Source: Misgurnus anguillicaudatus
Taxonomy: Eukaryota; Chordata; Actinopteri; Cypriniformes; Cobitidae
NCBI RefSeq assembly: GCF_027580225.2
Contig: NC_073361.2
Coordinates: 31,463,001 to 31,527,000 of the forward strand
DNA length: 64,000 bases
Direction of reading: 5' to 3'
The notes under the pieces are model-generated. The model ran no database searches. It was not told the origin of the DNA and was given only the letters and a program-made list of their open reading frames with translations. The translations under genes were made by a program, and so were the position numbers. Positions 55,401 to 64,000 of this stretch are shown here, one piece after another (position 1 is the stretch's first letter; the number at the start of each line of letters is the position of its first letter).

Positions 55401-58400
55401 AAAGTTAGGAGAAATATTTGTTTATTAGATGACTTTTACATATGTGACCCTGGACCACAAAAGCACTCATAAGGGTATTTTATTTAAAGGAAGGGACTTT
55501 AGCTTATTCACCGTATCCCCCAGAGTTAGATAAGTCCATACATACCCTTCCCGTAACTCTGTCTGACGCACCCACCATTAGCCTAGCTTAGCACAAAGTC
55601 TGGAAGTAAATGGCTCCAGCTATTGTTCCGCTAATCACTCCACACAAGTAGCAGTGCTTTGCCTTCTGAGAGTATAGTTCCCAATATGTATACAGTTAAA
55701 AGATGGTTGTGTCTCATATGACCTTGTTACTGTATTTGTACACACTGTGACTTTACAAATCACAACATATAAATAGGAAAATTTTGGCGCTATTTTGTCA
55801 CTTATCGGAAGCAGTATGCTAGCTGGAGCCATTTACTTCCAGTCTTTGTGCTAAGCTTTTATCTCCATTCCCTTTACATGGAAGTTGCTGTCATGCTTCT
55901 ACAGTAGCCCTAAACAGACAAACTTCTCTACAGAGTACATTTCGTCTGTACGTTGTATCAGGCGACGACCTGTTTGTCCTGTGGTGGCTACCGTATGCGT
56001 TTTGAAATTGAGGGGTGAGCTGTTGGTTGCAATTCGATCACTAGATGCCGCTTAAATTTACACACACCAGCTTTAAAGGGGTCACGTTATAAGATTTTTT
56101 AAAGATGTAAAATAAATATTTGGTGTCCCCGGAGTGTGTATGTGAAGTTTTAGCTCAAAATACTCCAAAGATAATTTATTATAGCATGTTAAAATTGCCA
56201 CGTTGTAGGCCTGATCGTTGTAGGTGTTCTTTAAAATGCAAATGTCCTGATTAAATGCAAACACTGATCACCATAATGGTGTTTTTTGCAATTGAAACTC
56301 AATTGTGCTGTCAATTATTTTTTTCTCTCTCTCTCTCTGCACTAAATGGCAGTGCCGTGGTTGGATAGTGCAGATTAAGGGGCGATATTATCCCCTTCTG
56401 TCATCATAAGGGGAGAAAAATTGCTTACAGAGAATGGTTTACCAAAACTAAGTTACTGGGTTGTTCTTTTTCAAATTTTCTAGGTTGATAGAAGCACTAG
56501 GGACCCAAAGATGGAAAAAGTCTGATTTTCATGCTATGACCCCTTTAAGTTTTCTAAAATAAGTCCTCAGCAACACATATTACTAATGATAAATACATTT
56601 TGGATATATTTACGGTAGTAACTTCATGGAACAACCTAATGTTTTTTTGACAAAAAATATAATTTTGACCCAAACAATGTATTGTTGGTTATATATATCT
56701 GTGTGACTTATGACTGGTTTTTTTTTGTCCTGGGTGACATTTTTTGTACTGTATGGCTAGCACATTTCTACTGTAAATGGTGTTACTGATTAAAGTTGAC
56801 CCACATCTTAACTTAACTTTCTTTTGTAGGCTGTGGTTGACCAGTCATCCGTCTGATAAATTTCCAGTGAGTATTTTGCAGAAGGGTGTGAAAATGACAA
56901 ATGAACCTCCAAAAGGATTGAGGGCAAACTTACTGCGCTCATACCTCAGTGACCCCATCTCAGACCCCGGCTTCTTCAACATCTCGGCTAAACCAGAGAT
57001 CTGGCAGAAACTGCTGTTCGGTCTTTGTTTCTTTCATGCTCTTGTACAGGAGAGGAGAAACTTCGGCCCACTCGGTCAGATATTTCTCAGAAATGCAGTA
57101 TGATTATCGATCTGACTCAATTTAACCCTGTTCTATGATCAGATGACCTCTATTGTCTGTTTCTGTAGGCTGGAATATACCCTACGAGTTTAATGAGTCT
57201 GATTTGCGAATCAGCATTCGTCAGATCCAGATGTTTCTGGATGAGTATGAGGAGGTTCCACTGGAGGCTTTGTCGTATCTGACAGGAGGTGAGTGTAATT
57301 ATGGTGGAAGGGTGACTGATGATAAGGACCGGAGATTGCTGATGTCCCTCCTGTCTATCTTCTACAGCCGAGATCTCATTGAACAGAACAACTATCGTGT
57401 GTGTGAGGAAGATCTGTACTATGTGCCGTCACACGGTCCCTACCAGGTATACACACAAATGAAGCGTCCATGTGAATCATTACAAAAATGCAAAGAAAAT
57501 TAATCTTTCAAGATTATAAAGGGGTTTGTGGTTATAATTCTTATTTTGATCTTTGTACATAGAGTTATGTTGACTATATCCGTAACCTGCCAATCAGTGC
57601 AGAGCCTGAAGTCTTTGGCCTTCATAGCAATGCAAATATCACCAAGGACAACCAGGAGACCAATCAGCTATTGGATGGAGTGTTGCTGACTCTACCACGA
57701 CAAACAAGAGGCGGAGCCAAGTCACCACAGGTGGGAGCGGCCACAGAAAATAATGAATAGGGCTGTAACGATTTATCGTGTGTCCCATTAAAATGCCTGT
57801 TTGAAATCAATTCTGAATCGCAAGGCTACGATTATGTGTTTCATGCACAGCTTGTGTGTGGACTACGGCATTTGGTCAGTAGGAAGTCCTAAAATCATTA
57901 CAAGTCGGAGTCGTTAATAACATGCATTTAAAAAGCAACACTCGTTAAACACAATCATTCAAAATATTCTTTATTATCATGAAAATACCTAAAACAATTG
58001 AAGAACAGCGATATAAATATTCCTGTAGACATTTCCTGGAATAGTGTTTGTAATGCTACTTCTTCTGTGGCACAAAGGTAGTTTCTGCACGAGAGCGCCC
58101 CCTGGCTTTGGGATGTGCCGGGATTTCACCGTAATTCATTAAAATTGATTCAATGAGAAAACGCACATTTGCACGATTCATCGTTACAGCCCTAGTAATG
58201 AACATGCAAAACTTATTTTCGTAAAAACAGTGAGCAGCTTCACCGATCAGAAAAATCTGGGACTTCTGAACAATATAGAGGCTGTTTACACTTGGCATTA
58301 ACATGTGTTTTCGTTGATCGGATCACAAGTGGACGACTTTAATGCCAGGTGTAAACGGTGTTCAAAACGTTTTGAGCTCGTCCACTTTCGACCACTTTCA

Positions 58401-60450
58401 ACCACATCCAGAGGTGGTCGAAACCACTTTCGATCGGATCGCTTTGGAGTTGCGGAACGCACATGTGGTTGAATGCGTTCGAACAGCCACACGCGACCGC
58501 CTTCTCTCCGCCCATTTATCTAATCTGAGGTATTAAACACAAGTTTTACGTCTTTTTTTACTTCTGGCGTGAACATTCGGTGAACATCGCTATTTTTAGC
58601 CTTTCATTGATAAAACTAAGCGGCTGATCTCCGTAGTTTCGTTTTGAAAGCGTGTGAAAGTTGCGCGATCCTATTTCATCAATTGCGCTGAAAATTCAAA
58701 GAAAGCTCTTACATACTCATGTACAAAACACTGTGCAGCATGTTTACTTGCTAAACAAGCAGTGCACTCCGACATAATATTAGTTTGCGTCCATATAAAC
58801 TCCTAATTACTCCCGCTCGGGTTTGAATGACAGCAGAGAGACTCGCCCACCGTCTCACAGACCACCCCATCATAGTATTCAGCACAGAAGCGGTCGAAAG
58901 TGGACAAAAGAGACGGATTTAAATACCAGGTGTAAACGTAATGTGTCTCTCTCGTCCACTTGTGATCCGATCGATGAAAACACATCTTAATACCAAGTGT
59001 AAACAGCCCCATTGAGAATCAAGGGCATCTAAACAAAGAGTATATACAAATACATATTTTATTCAAAAGTGTTTGTGGGTAGCACAAGCAATACATTTTT
59101 TGTACTTCAAAAAGTCAATGTTTTAGATTGATGCAAAAAGATTGGATAAGAAATGTTGGTTATATAATTGTACATTTTTATAAAAATAATAAAATTTAAA
59201 TTGATTTTGCAAACTTTATCGTATCGCATACCACAGTGCACTTTTTTTTAACAAGGTACTAAAGCAAAATCTCTGTCTATAGGAGGTAGTAGATGAGCTG
59301 GCTGAAGGACTGTTGGCCAAGCTACCCAGTGAGTTCGATATCGAAAAGGTGACGGATAAATATCCACTCCTGCGCGAAGAGTCCATGAACACCGTCTTAC
59401 GGCAGGAGCTCATTCGCTTTAACAGGTACCCACAGTTAAACCACACAGACGATTCTGACTGTTAATGACTTTGCATAATGTGCTTTGATGTATTTCCAGG
59501 CTGTCAAAGGTGGTGCGCAGCAGCCTGTTTAACACCCGGAGGGCACTTAAAGGGCAGGTTGTGATGTCTGCGGAGTTGGAGGATGTTTTCAGCAGTCTGC
59601 TCGTAGGGAAAGTTCCAGCAATGTGGGCTGCAAAATCGTACCCGTCCCTCAAACCTCTTGGGAGCTACATGTCGGACTTCCTCGCCAGGCTTCAGTTTCT
59701 ACAGGTGAGCAAACATCAACAGCCTGGTGTGTTTTAATAGACAAAGTCAGTAGCATGTATTAAAACAGCTGACGGGTAACTAGGAGCTAAATTTCATTAC
59801 TAACCAAAAAATGTGTGTCTTTTGTTCTTTATAATGGGTGTGTGTGTTAGGACTGGATTGATAACGGTCCTCCAGTGGTCTTCTGGATATCGGCTTTTTA
59901 CTTCACCCAGTCTTTTCTCACCGGCGTCTCTCAGAACTTTGCTCGCAAATCCAAGATCCCGATCGACTACATCGGCTTTGAGTTTGAGGTTTGTGCGTAT
60001 TTATTTTATCCGCATTGAATGAATTCGAAGCTCATTACGAGTTTGGTCATAGAAGTAGAAATAACTGTGTGTGTGTTGTTTGTGAAACTCTTTCAGGTGT
60101 GTAAACAGGAAACTCATATGGATAAGAAGCCAGATGACGGAGCTTACGTCCGGGGGTTTTTCCTCGAGGGAGCGCGATGGGATCGTGAGCAGATGGTCAT
60201 CGGCGAGTCCGTCCCTAAAGTTCTGTTCGATCCGCTGCCCGTAATCTGGTTAAAACCCGGAGAGAGCGCCACGTTCCTGCACGAGAGCGTTTACGTCTGT
60301 CCGGTTTACAAGACCAGCGCCAGACGTGGGACTCTCTCCACCACTGGCCATTCCACAAACTATGTGCTCTCCATAGAGTTGCCCTCCGACCGGCCTCAGG
60401 AACACTGGATCAACCGCGGGGTCGCCTGTCTGTGCCAACTAGATAACTAG
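30605..60450 (+). CDS. dnah3: Dynein axonemal heavy chain 3 (59 coding exons)
   Basis: Encodes a single-headed inner-arm dynein heavy chain: an ATP-driven, minus-end-directed motor that produces sliding of axonemal doublets in motile cilia and flagella. I joined 59 exons by GT-AG sites and conserved protein text. The sum is 12,036 nt, 4,011 residues plus stop, close to human DNAH3 (about 4,100). Order: tail, linker, AAA1 P-loop (K1331) and Walker B (D1377-E1378), AAA2 P-loop (K1612), AAA3 P-loop (K1973), AAA4 P-loop (2327-2335, Arg at the Lys position), coiled-coil stalk with microtubule-binding tip (about 2720-2785), AAA5-6 and C-terminal domain ending CQLDN. The identification as DNAH3 rather than DNAH7 or DNAH12 rests on N-terminal text such as SIGNNY and LAVPYKE and on the lyrm1 neighbour. 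Phase is kept throughout. The exon 28/29 junction lacks a normal donor. Exon coordinates are given in the block entries below. Confidence 0.97.
32611..33062. mobile_element. Foldback element 'cactacaaaaaatgattttc' in dnah3 intron 5
   Basis: The left arm starts CACTACAAAAAATGATTTTC and the right arm ends 'gaaaatcatttttttgcggtg'. Pairing extends about 200 bp each side through 'ttttgtcttg', 'aaaattcttaaatgaagatg' and 'gagcaaaacaacccaagaaaa'. The same family occupies 35496-36177. Confidence 0.8.
33062..33345. mobile_element. 'gtacacaccaaccgcgaa' foldback, copy 2
   Basis: The left arm 'gggacgtacacaccaaccgcgaa' mirrors the right arm 'ttcgcgtttggtgtgtacgc'. It shares 'acaaagacgcgaatagat' with copy 1 at 13562-13851. 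It directly adjoins the preceding foldback element. Confidence 0.75.
33358..34042. mobile_element. 'gtgtacgcaccaaatgtgaa' foldback, copy 3, with nested insert
   Basis: The left arm 'gttgtgtacgcaccaaatg' mirrors the right arm 'cgtgtttggtgtgtatgcccca'. It is about 400 bp longer than copy 2. The extra sequence (about 33470-33900, from 'gagatacactgcacgatt') has its own inverted ends ('cactgcacgat', 'cgcacagtgtga'), so another element inserted into it. Confidence 0.65.
35496..36177. mobile_element. Dimeric foldback element in dnah3 intron 8
   Basis: A truncated copy (about 35496-35778) and a full copy (about 35779-36177) of the 32611-33062 family lie head to tail. Each carries 'ccccattggcagattt' and 'cttgggttgttttgctcatcaaga'-type blocks. 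Confidence 0.75.
37306..37524. repeat. Foldback element in dnah3 intron 10
   Basis: The left arm 'agggattgttcaacccaaaa' and right arm 'ttttttggtgaactatc' are inverted, and 'tcatcatttactca' pairs with 'tgagtaaatgatga'. It is a full copy of the family whose fragment lies at 2930. Confidence 0.75.
39119..40011. mobile_element. Long foldback element, about 890 bp, in dnah3 intron 15
   Basis: Arms of roughly 300 bp are inverted copies: 'aaaatccagatgatttactc' at the left and 'gagtaaattatctggatttt' at the right. They are separated by about 300 bp of less AT-rich spacer with no transposase. The left arm also occurs alone at 14791-15110. Confidence 0.85.
42155..42457. mobile_element. 'CCCTGCTGAAAAAAACAGC' foldback with GCTGGT array
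   Basis: The left end CCCTGCTGAAAAAAAACAGC mirrors the right end GCTGTTTTTTTCAGCAGGG. The interior is built of repeated 'gctggtttagctggtg' and its inverse, so both arms can pair internally. It lies in dnah3 intron 22. Confidence 0.85.
43595..43850. repeat. Dispersed repeat in dnah3 intron 26
   Basis: It begins 'cgttacgtatgtaactgttg' and contains 'gagaagggaacgagacgctgcg', with a weak inverse near 'gcagcgcgagttccctctaaagggaac'. The text is typical of an abundant cyprinid repeat. The call is from recall of style, not alignment. Confidence 0.55.
44734..47998 (+). other. dnah3: dnah3 exons 28-39: AAA1 and AAA2 (residues 1309-1900)
   Basis: Exons: 44734-44842, 44967-45080, 45171-45347, 45758-45849, 45939-46158, 46271-46405, 46497-46608, 46687-46928, 47008-47108, 47308-47413, 47508-47637, 47762-47998. 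AAA1 is the main ATP hydrolysis site: P-loop GPAGTGKT in exon 28, Walker B CFDEFNRI in exon 29 and sensor [12 protein letters not shown] in exon 30. AAA2 has GEPMGGKTS (exon 34) and the [17 protein letters not shown] segment (exon 35). The boundary between exons 28 and 29 has no GT donor in the conserved frame. Exon 36 uses a weak acceptor 'ttaaaag'. Confidence 0.92.
45457..45697. repeat. Foldback MITE in dnah3 intron 30, 241 bp
   Basis: The ends TTAAAGGCAGGGTGCATTA and the mirrored 'atgcaccccgcctttaa' pair with few mismatches. Fragments of the family lie at 26922-27040 and 43975-44035. Confidence 0.75.
48336..48535 (+). repeat. tRNA-derived SINE (HE1/V-SINE-like) in dnah3 intron 39
   Basis: It begins 'ggggcagtcgtagcctagttg', a degraded tRNA-like head. 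It continues with 'gtgccctggggcagggcact', 'aattgctccccgggcgc' and a TG tract, then 'gggatgggttaaatgcagag'. This order matches the conserved body of HE1-type fish SINEs as I know it. Confidence 0.65.
48642..50241 (+). other. dnah3: dnah3 exons 40-45: AAA3 (residues 1901-2235)
   Basis: Exons: 48642-48745, 48857-49151, 49393-49572, 49643-49766, 49854-50010, 50098-50241. AAA3 is the regulatory nucleotide site: P-loop GATGTGKS (K1973) in exon 41, Walker B VDDLNMP spanning exons 41/42, and [20 protein letters not shown] spanning exons 42/43. All junctions are GT-AG and keep phase. Confidence 0.94.
50374..51305 (+). other. dnah3: dnah3 exons 46-47: AAA4 (residues 2236-2512)
   Basis: Exons: 50374-51040 (667 nt) and 51140-51305. 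The AAA4 P-loop GIGGSGRQS has Arg2333 where a classical Walker A has Lys, as is usual for this family's AAA4. [13 protein letters not shown] and [22 protein letters not shown] follow. Intron 47 (51306-51878) holds fragments of an 'gaatcgaatcg' dispersed repeat. Confidence 0.94.
51879..54892 (+). other. dnah3: dnah3 exons 48-51: stalk, MTBD and AAA5 (residues 2513-3426)
   Basis: Exons: 51879-52095, 52225-52407, 52483-52681, 52751-54892. Exons 48-50 form the first stalk helix (alanine- and glutamate-rich, heptad-like). The start of exon 51 carries the microtubule-binding tip ([12 protein letters not shown] to [13 protein letters not shown]), then the second helix from about residue 2785. AAA5 follows with [19 protein letters not shown]. 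Exon 51 is 2,142 nt, over twelve times the mean of the other exons. Confidence 0.94.
55585..55857. repeat. Foldback element in dnah3 intron 52
   Basis: The arms 'agcttagcacaaagtctgg' ... 'aatggctccagc' and their mirror 'gctggagccattt' ... 'ttgtgctaagct' pair over about 36 bp. Flanking related sequence ('ccagagttagataag') suggests the true element is longer. Confidence 0.7.
56072..56549. repeat. Foldback element 'ttaaaggggtca' in dnah3 intron 52
   Basis: Ends TTTAAAGGGGTCACG and the mirrored 'atgacccctttaa' define a 478-bp element. A truncated 'ttacacacaccagctttaa' piece of another MITE family abuts on the left (about 56030-56075). Confidence 0.75.
57758..58194. mobile_element. hAT-type non-autonomous element, 437 bp, with TSD, in intron 55
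   Basis: The ends TAGGGCTGTAACGAT and 'atcgttacagcccta' are inverted. The flanks ATAATGAA (57750-57757) and GTAATGAA (58195-58202) agree at 7 of 8 positions. The interior shows no transposase frame. Confidence 0.85.
58281..59009. mobile_element. Foldback transposon, about 730 bp, in intron 55
   Basis: The left arm 'ggctgtttacacttggcatt' and right arm 'ataccaagtgtaaacagccc' mirror each other. Pairing continues through 'acatgtgttttcgttgatcgg' and 'ccgatcgatgaaaacacat', and inner 'ccaggtgtaaac' repeats occur. No transposase. Confidence 0.85.
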
Positions 60451-60541
60451 ACACTGGAAACATATTTGGGTTTACATTTTAACGTGCCAAGCACAAAAAA
60501 CACCACAATACTGATTAACATATGTTAACTTATAATAGAGT

Positions 60542-60547
60542 AATAAA
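60542..60547 (+). terminator. dnah3 polyadenylation signal AATAAA
   Basis: First AATAAA after the stop codon, 91 bp downstream. A second lies at 60669-60674. Confidence 0.6.
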
Positions 60548-60693
60548 ACTTATTGAGCATCGCTGCTCTGTGTAATTTTGTGGATGTCAAAATATTTTTC
60601 CGATCTCAGCTTATTATGCAGAAATAACTACAGTATTGTGTGCAGCTTTAAAGTTTTCAACTTCAAAGAATAAAGATACTAATAGCAATAATC

Positions 60694-60699
60694 TTTATT
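60694..60699 (-). terminator. lyrm1 polyadenylation signal AATAAA (minus strand)
   Basis: AATAAA on the minus strand, about 158 bp beyond the lyrm1 stop. If used, the lyrm1 and dnah3 3' untranslated regions come within tens of bases or overlap. Confidence 0.5.
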
Positions 60700-60856
60700 A
60701 ATAAACAAGTTAGACTGAAAACAGATACTGCCAACAGAAAAATCCATATATATACACTCAACCAAAGAATACATGCACAGTAAGAATTATATGTTTTAGT
60801 TACAAATAACTCAGACTTTGTGTTCTCAGGTGGTAAACAGTTGAAATGTGTTTTTG

Positions 60857-61487
60857 TCAGGTCTCATCGTGAGACTGTAAGTACACAGGTTTGGCTTGTT
60901 TCCTCAATCTCTCCTGAGTTCGCAGCTTTCGGCCCTTCTGTGTGGCCAGACCCATCGGAGGAAGATATGACTGAGGAAAGAATATACAGAAATATATATC
61001 TAATCTGACAAAACTCCCAATAATGTGTACATCATGTTTCATCCTAAAGAAAAGCCCATCACTCTTCTGTATAGATACTCACTGGTCTGGGATAAGGGTT
61101 TCTATAGTGTATTCCTGCGAAACAGATACAGATTTAGATGCATCTTCTGCTTTTACTAACATTTAAAAAAAGTAAAAAGCTACTCTACATCAATCCCAAA
61201 CCTATCTCTATCCGTGCTTCACATTCTGCAATGCATCTCTGGACTGATTCAGGGTCTGTGATCTATAACAGACAAAATACATATGATATCCATTACAGCT
61301 CAAACAGTTCATCGGCTGATGTCAGATCAGTCCACACCTGTTGGTTTTGTCTGAAAAGGGTTCGAGCCTCTTGAATGATGTATTTCCTCTCTGCCTCCGT
61401 GTCCTGTGCTAAAGCAGACTGCGCGTGCCAGCTGCGTGCAATGCGCAGGACCCTCCTGTAAATGGACAACACATCTGCACGAGACAT
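60857..61487 (-). CDS. lyrm1: LYR motif-containing protein 1 (4 coding exons)
   Basis: Small LYR-family protein; members bind acyl-carrier protein and assist mitochondrial complex or Fe-S biogenesis, though LYRM1's own role is less defined. Coding exons on the complement: 61338-61487, 61202-61262, 61083-61114, 60857-60970, totalling 357 nt, 118 residues plus stop (human about 122). The LYR-type core is [14 protein letters not shown] near the N-terminus, followed by [15 protein letters not shown]. Later pieces are [18 protein letters not shown] and LPPMGL, and the end is [11 protein letters not shown]. The start ATG at 61487 sits 8 bases into an exon, so an untranslated exon lies upstream. All junctions are GT-AG. 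It lies tail-to-tail with dnah3, as in other vertebrates. Confidence 0.93.
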
Positions 61488-61668
61488 CTTGACACCTGTA
61501 AACATGACACAGAGGTTTTCAACACTCACCCCAATCTAAAATATTAGATATTAACATAAAACTTTCAATTATTTGCATTAACTTATCCTTATTATGTTAG
61601 GCTTAACTAGTGTTGACTTTATCTTCTATGTGTGTCATAATAGCAAATTTTCAATTAACTTACACATA

Positions 61669-61670
<2 letters not shown>

Positions 61671-61726
<56 letters not shown>
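61671..61726. repeat. (AT)n(AC)n compound microsatellite
   Basis: About 30 bases of AT followed by about 26 of AC in the upstream intron of lyrm1. Confidence 0.95.
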
Positions 61727-61729
<3 letters not shown>

Positions 61730-61885
61730 AAGGATTATTATGAACACCTGTTCAATTTCTCATTAATGCAATTATCTAATCAACCAATCAAATGGCAGTT
61801 GCTTCAATGCATTTAGGGGTGTGGTCTTGGTCAAGACAATCTCCTAAACTACCAACTGAATGTCAAAATGGAAAAGAAATAGCCT
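61727..61885 (+). mobile_element. 5' fragment of a Tc1-like transposon
   Basis: The text from 'acctaaaggattattatgaa' to 'aactgaatgtcaaaatgg' resembles the leader of a Tc1-like fish element. The ATG at 61868 begins MEKK and then hits a stop, so the transposase start is broken. The rest of the transposase is absent. Family call from recall. Confidence 0.5.
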
Positions 61886-62060
61886 GACGTTGTCATACTC
61901 AATTCTAGTCAGAATTTGAGTCTGAAACCGCTCCATTGAGCTATAATTATGAGGCGTGTCTCAACCGAAAAATGCCTCTGCACTCAATTGGATAGACCTA
62001 CGACCAATCAGAGCAACGGAGTGTGTGACGTATGTTGAAATTACGTCTTTGCAGCCTGAC
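61886..62060. repeat. Dispersed repeat beginning 'tagcctgacgttg'
   Basis: The ends 'agcctgacgttgtc' and 'ttgcagcctgacc' are similar. The interior 'accaatcagagcaacgg' is typical of fish dispersed repeats. Adjoins the Tc1-like fragment. Confidence 0.4.
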
Positions 62061-62339
62061 CAAACTGCTAGTTATTTCGCTAATGACACTAACATTGTGA
62101 TTATACTGAGTTAGCGAATGTACATCAACACCTACTATGTTTACAACATTTCGTTTATATCACAACATGAAGTATTTACTAAGTCATAGAGTAAGGCTAT
62201 CTCTTACCATTTGTACGTTAGGTGAACTTCATCCACGACGATACCCATTACGTTGGCTTGAAAATATTGGAGCCTAGCATGTCCCTCCACTTATTCAGCA
62301 ACCACGATTCCGGGCTTCCGAAAAGAAGCGAGACACCCC

Positions 62340-62470
62340 TCGCTGCAGCCTGCACCGCGATGACGTAGTGGATTAATCCAATACGTAGTGGATGTTCAAA
62401 CACGCATGCGCAGTGAATATAATATTACGCGCATGCGCGGTGCTATGTTGTTGTTGATGAACAATCGCAC
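62340..62470. promoter_or_regulatory. Putative divergent CpG promoter with two NRF1-type sites
   Basis: CGCATGCGCA at 62403-62412 and GCGCATGCGC at 62429-62438 match the NRF1 palindrome and lie 26 bp apart in a CpG-rich patch without a TATA box. A CRE-like TGACGTA occurs near 62361. The segment lies between the 5' ends of lyrm1 (minus) and an unnamed spliced gene (plus), so a bidirectional promoter is the simplest reading. NRF1 commonly drives mitochondrial-protein genes, which would suit lyrm1. Confidence 0.6.
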
Positions 62471-62538
62471 GTGCTTTGGTATTTCAAGAAGAATCTGCCG
62501 AAAAACGAAGGATTATTTAACAACAGTGATTGTTTAAA
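62450..62538 (+). other. Putative untranslated exon 1 of the right-edge gene
   Basis: GC-moderate segment downstream of the NRF1 sites ending in 'gtttaaag|gtaggt', a good donor at 62538/62539. No ATG-led frame crosses it. The start is arbitrary. Confidence 0.4.
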
Positions 62539-62981
62539 GGTAGGTAATTAATCTTTATTTACTGATTTGTTGTTTCAACATGTATAGTCTTGTGTAACGT
62601 TAGTGTTATGTGTCCGAAGCGGTATAAAGGTGACTTAATATGCTAACAGCGATTCTCATTTTAATCATAACGTTACTTCAGAACATAATGCCACGCGTGG
62701 ACAGACTGTAGGTCTAATGTAAAACTAACCTGATTTTGCTAGGCTAACTAATGCTTTTTTTAGGCTAACTAATGGCTATTGCATTGTTCTAGATGAATGT
62801 TTTTTTAAAGGACAGTTGCCCAGTAATAGGTGCACATACTGTAACCAGTGCCACTTAATCTTAAATTAATACATCTGGATTGGATTTTTTTATAAAAGAG
62901 ACTTAGTACTTGTATGTTAACAATCCTTTGCATTTTTATTTGAAAAGTTCAACTTACTGAGATTTGACTGTTTTTTTGTAG

Positions 62982-63663
<682 letters not shown>

Positions 63664-64000
63664 GACAAAAGCTTTACCTGTGCTGACTGCAGTCAGTTAT
63701 ATGTGACCCTGCCTGTGAAAAAACAGGATAAGTCTTGAAATGTAATTATGATATAATGAGCATCAAAGTGTTATTTTCATTACTTTCACATTGATTTTGA
63801 CATTTGACATGATTTTACTCAGTCAACCCCACACACCCAGCCAACTTTTTCTTTGAACTTTTGCCCTTTGGCCGGCGCTACAAAGCACTGAACACTATAA
63901 ACAACAGTTTGTTCCTCAGGTTATATACCTAAACAATTAAAGCACCCATAACTTCCACACCTGTCATAACTGTATATTCACCACATACTGTACATCTGAA
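63664..64000. other. 3' region of right-edge gene, nothing further recognised
   Basis: Probably 3' untranslated or intergenic. 'caattaaag' near 63937 could be a variant polyadenylation signal. No coding frame seen before the edge. Confidence 0.35.

Larger units (their letters stand above)
55040..60450 (+). other. dnah3: dnah3 exons 52-59: AAA6 and C-terminal domain (residues 3427-4011)
   Basis: Exons: 55040-55265, 56830-57074, 57169-57446, 57563-57730, 59283-59425, 59500-59704, 59851-59988, 60097-60450. Conserved pieces are [71 protein letters not shown] and [19 protein letters not shown]. The stop is TAG at 60448. Exon 54 contains one glycine more than I recall from the family motif (TGGECNYGG), and that spot reads as a splice-donor consensus. 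Introns 52 and 55 are large and full of foldback elements. Confidence 0.94.

Noticed and set aside
61488..61529. Upstream Met in the lyrm1 first coding exon (MSVENLC...)
   Set aside because: A strong acceptor lies at 61496/61495, so that ATG is intronic. The ATG at 61487 gives the expected family length.

Overview
This 64 kb window is vertebrate nuclear DNA, most probably from a teleost and by repeat content probably a cyprinid-like fish. The genes have many small GT-AG exons with vertebrate-like proteins. The rest is packed with short non-autonomous DNA transposons (foldback and hAT-type), tRNA-derived SINE pieces, and very long CA/GT and CT tracts. The species is inferred from repeat style, not proven.

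Layout. Bases 1 to about 30.1 kb hold no protein gene I can support. This part is a repeat-rich intergenic stretch with at least a dozen delimitable transposon copies (several with target-site duplications), about a dozen long microsatellites and a large ATCC-type array. Bases 30605 to 60450 (+ strand) hold an essentially complete dnah3 gene, the axonemal inner-arm dynein heavy chain 3. I assembled it as 59 coding exons totalling 12,036 nt, which is 4,011 residues plus stop. Phase is kept across every junction, but one junction (exon 28/29, inside AAA1) has no canonical donor. Bases 60857 to 61487 (- strand) hold lyrm1 in four coding exons (118 residues), tail-to-tail with dnah3. This matches the known vertebrate neighbourhood of DNAH3 and LYRM1. 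From about 62.4 kb a CpG-rich segment with two NRF1-type palindromes looks like a divergent promoter. It would serve lyrm1 to the left and a small spliced transcript on the + strand (about 62.45 to 63.66 kb) that I cannot name and whose reading frame breaks at its obvious splice site.

How the genes relate. dnah3 encodes a motor of motile cilia and flagella; lyrm1 encodes a small LYR-motif protein, a family that works with mitochondrial acyl carrier protein. They share a convergent 3' region (406 bp between stop codons) but no evident pathway. The most useful follow-ups are the abnormal exon 28/29 donor in dnah3, the unnamed gene at the right edge, the duplicated sequence around dnah3 exon 1, and the families of long-palindrome elements that recur between the intergenic desert and the dnah3 introns.
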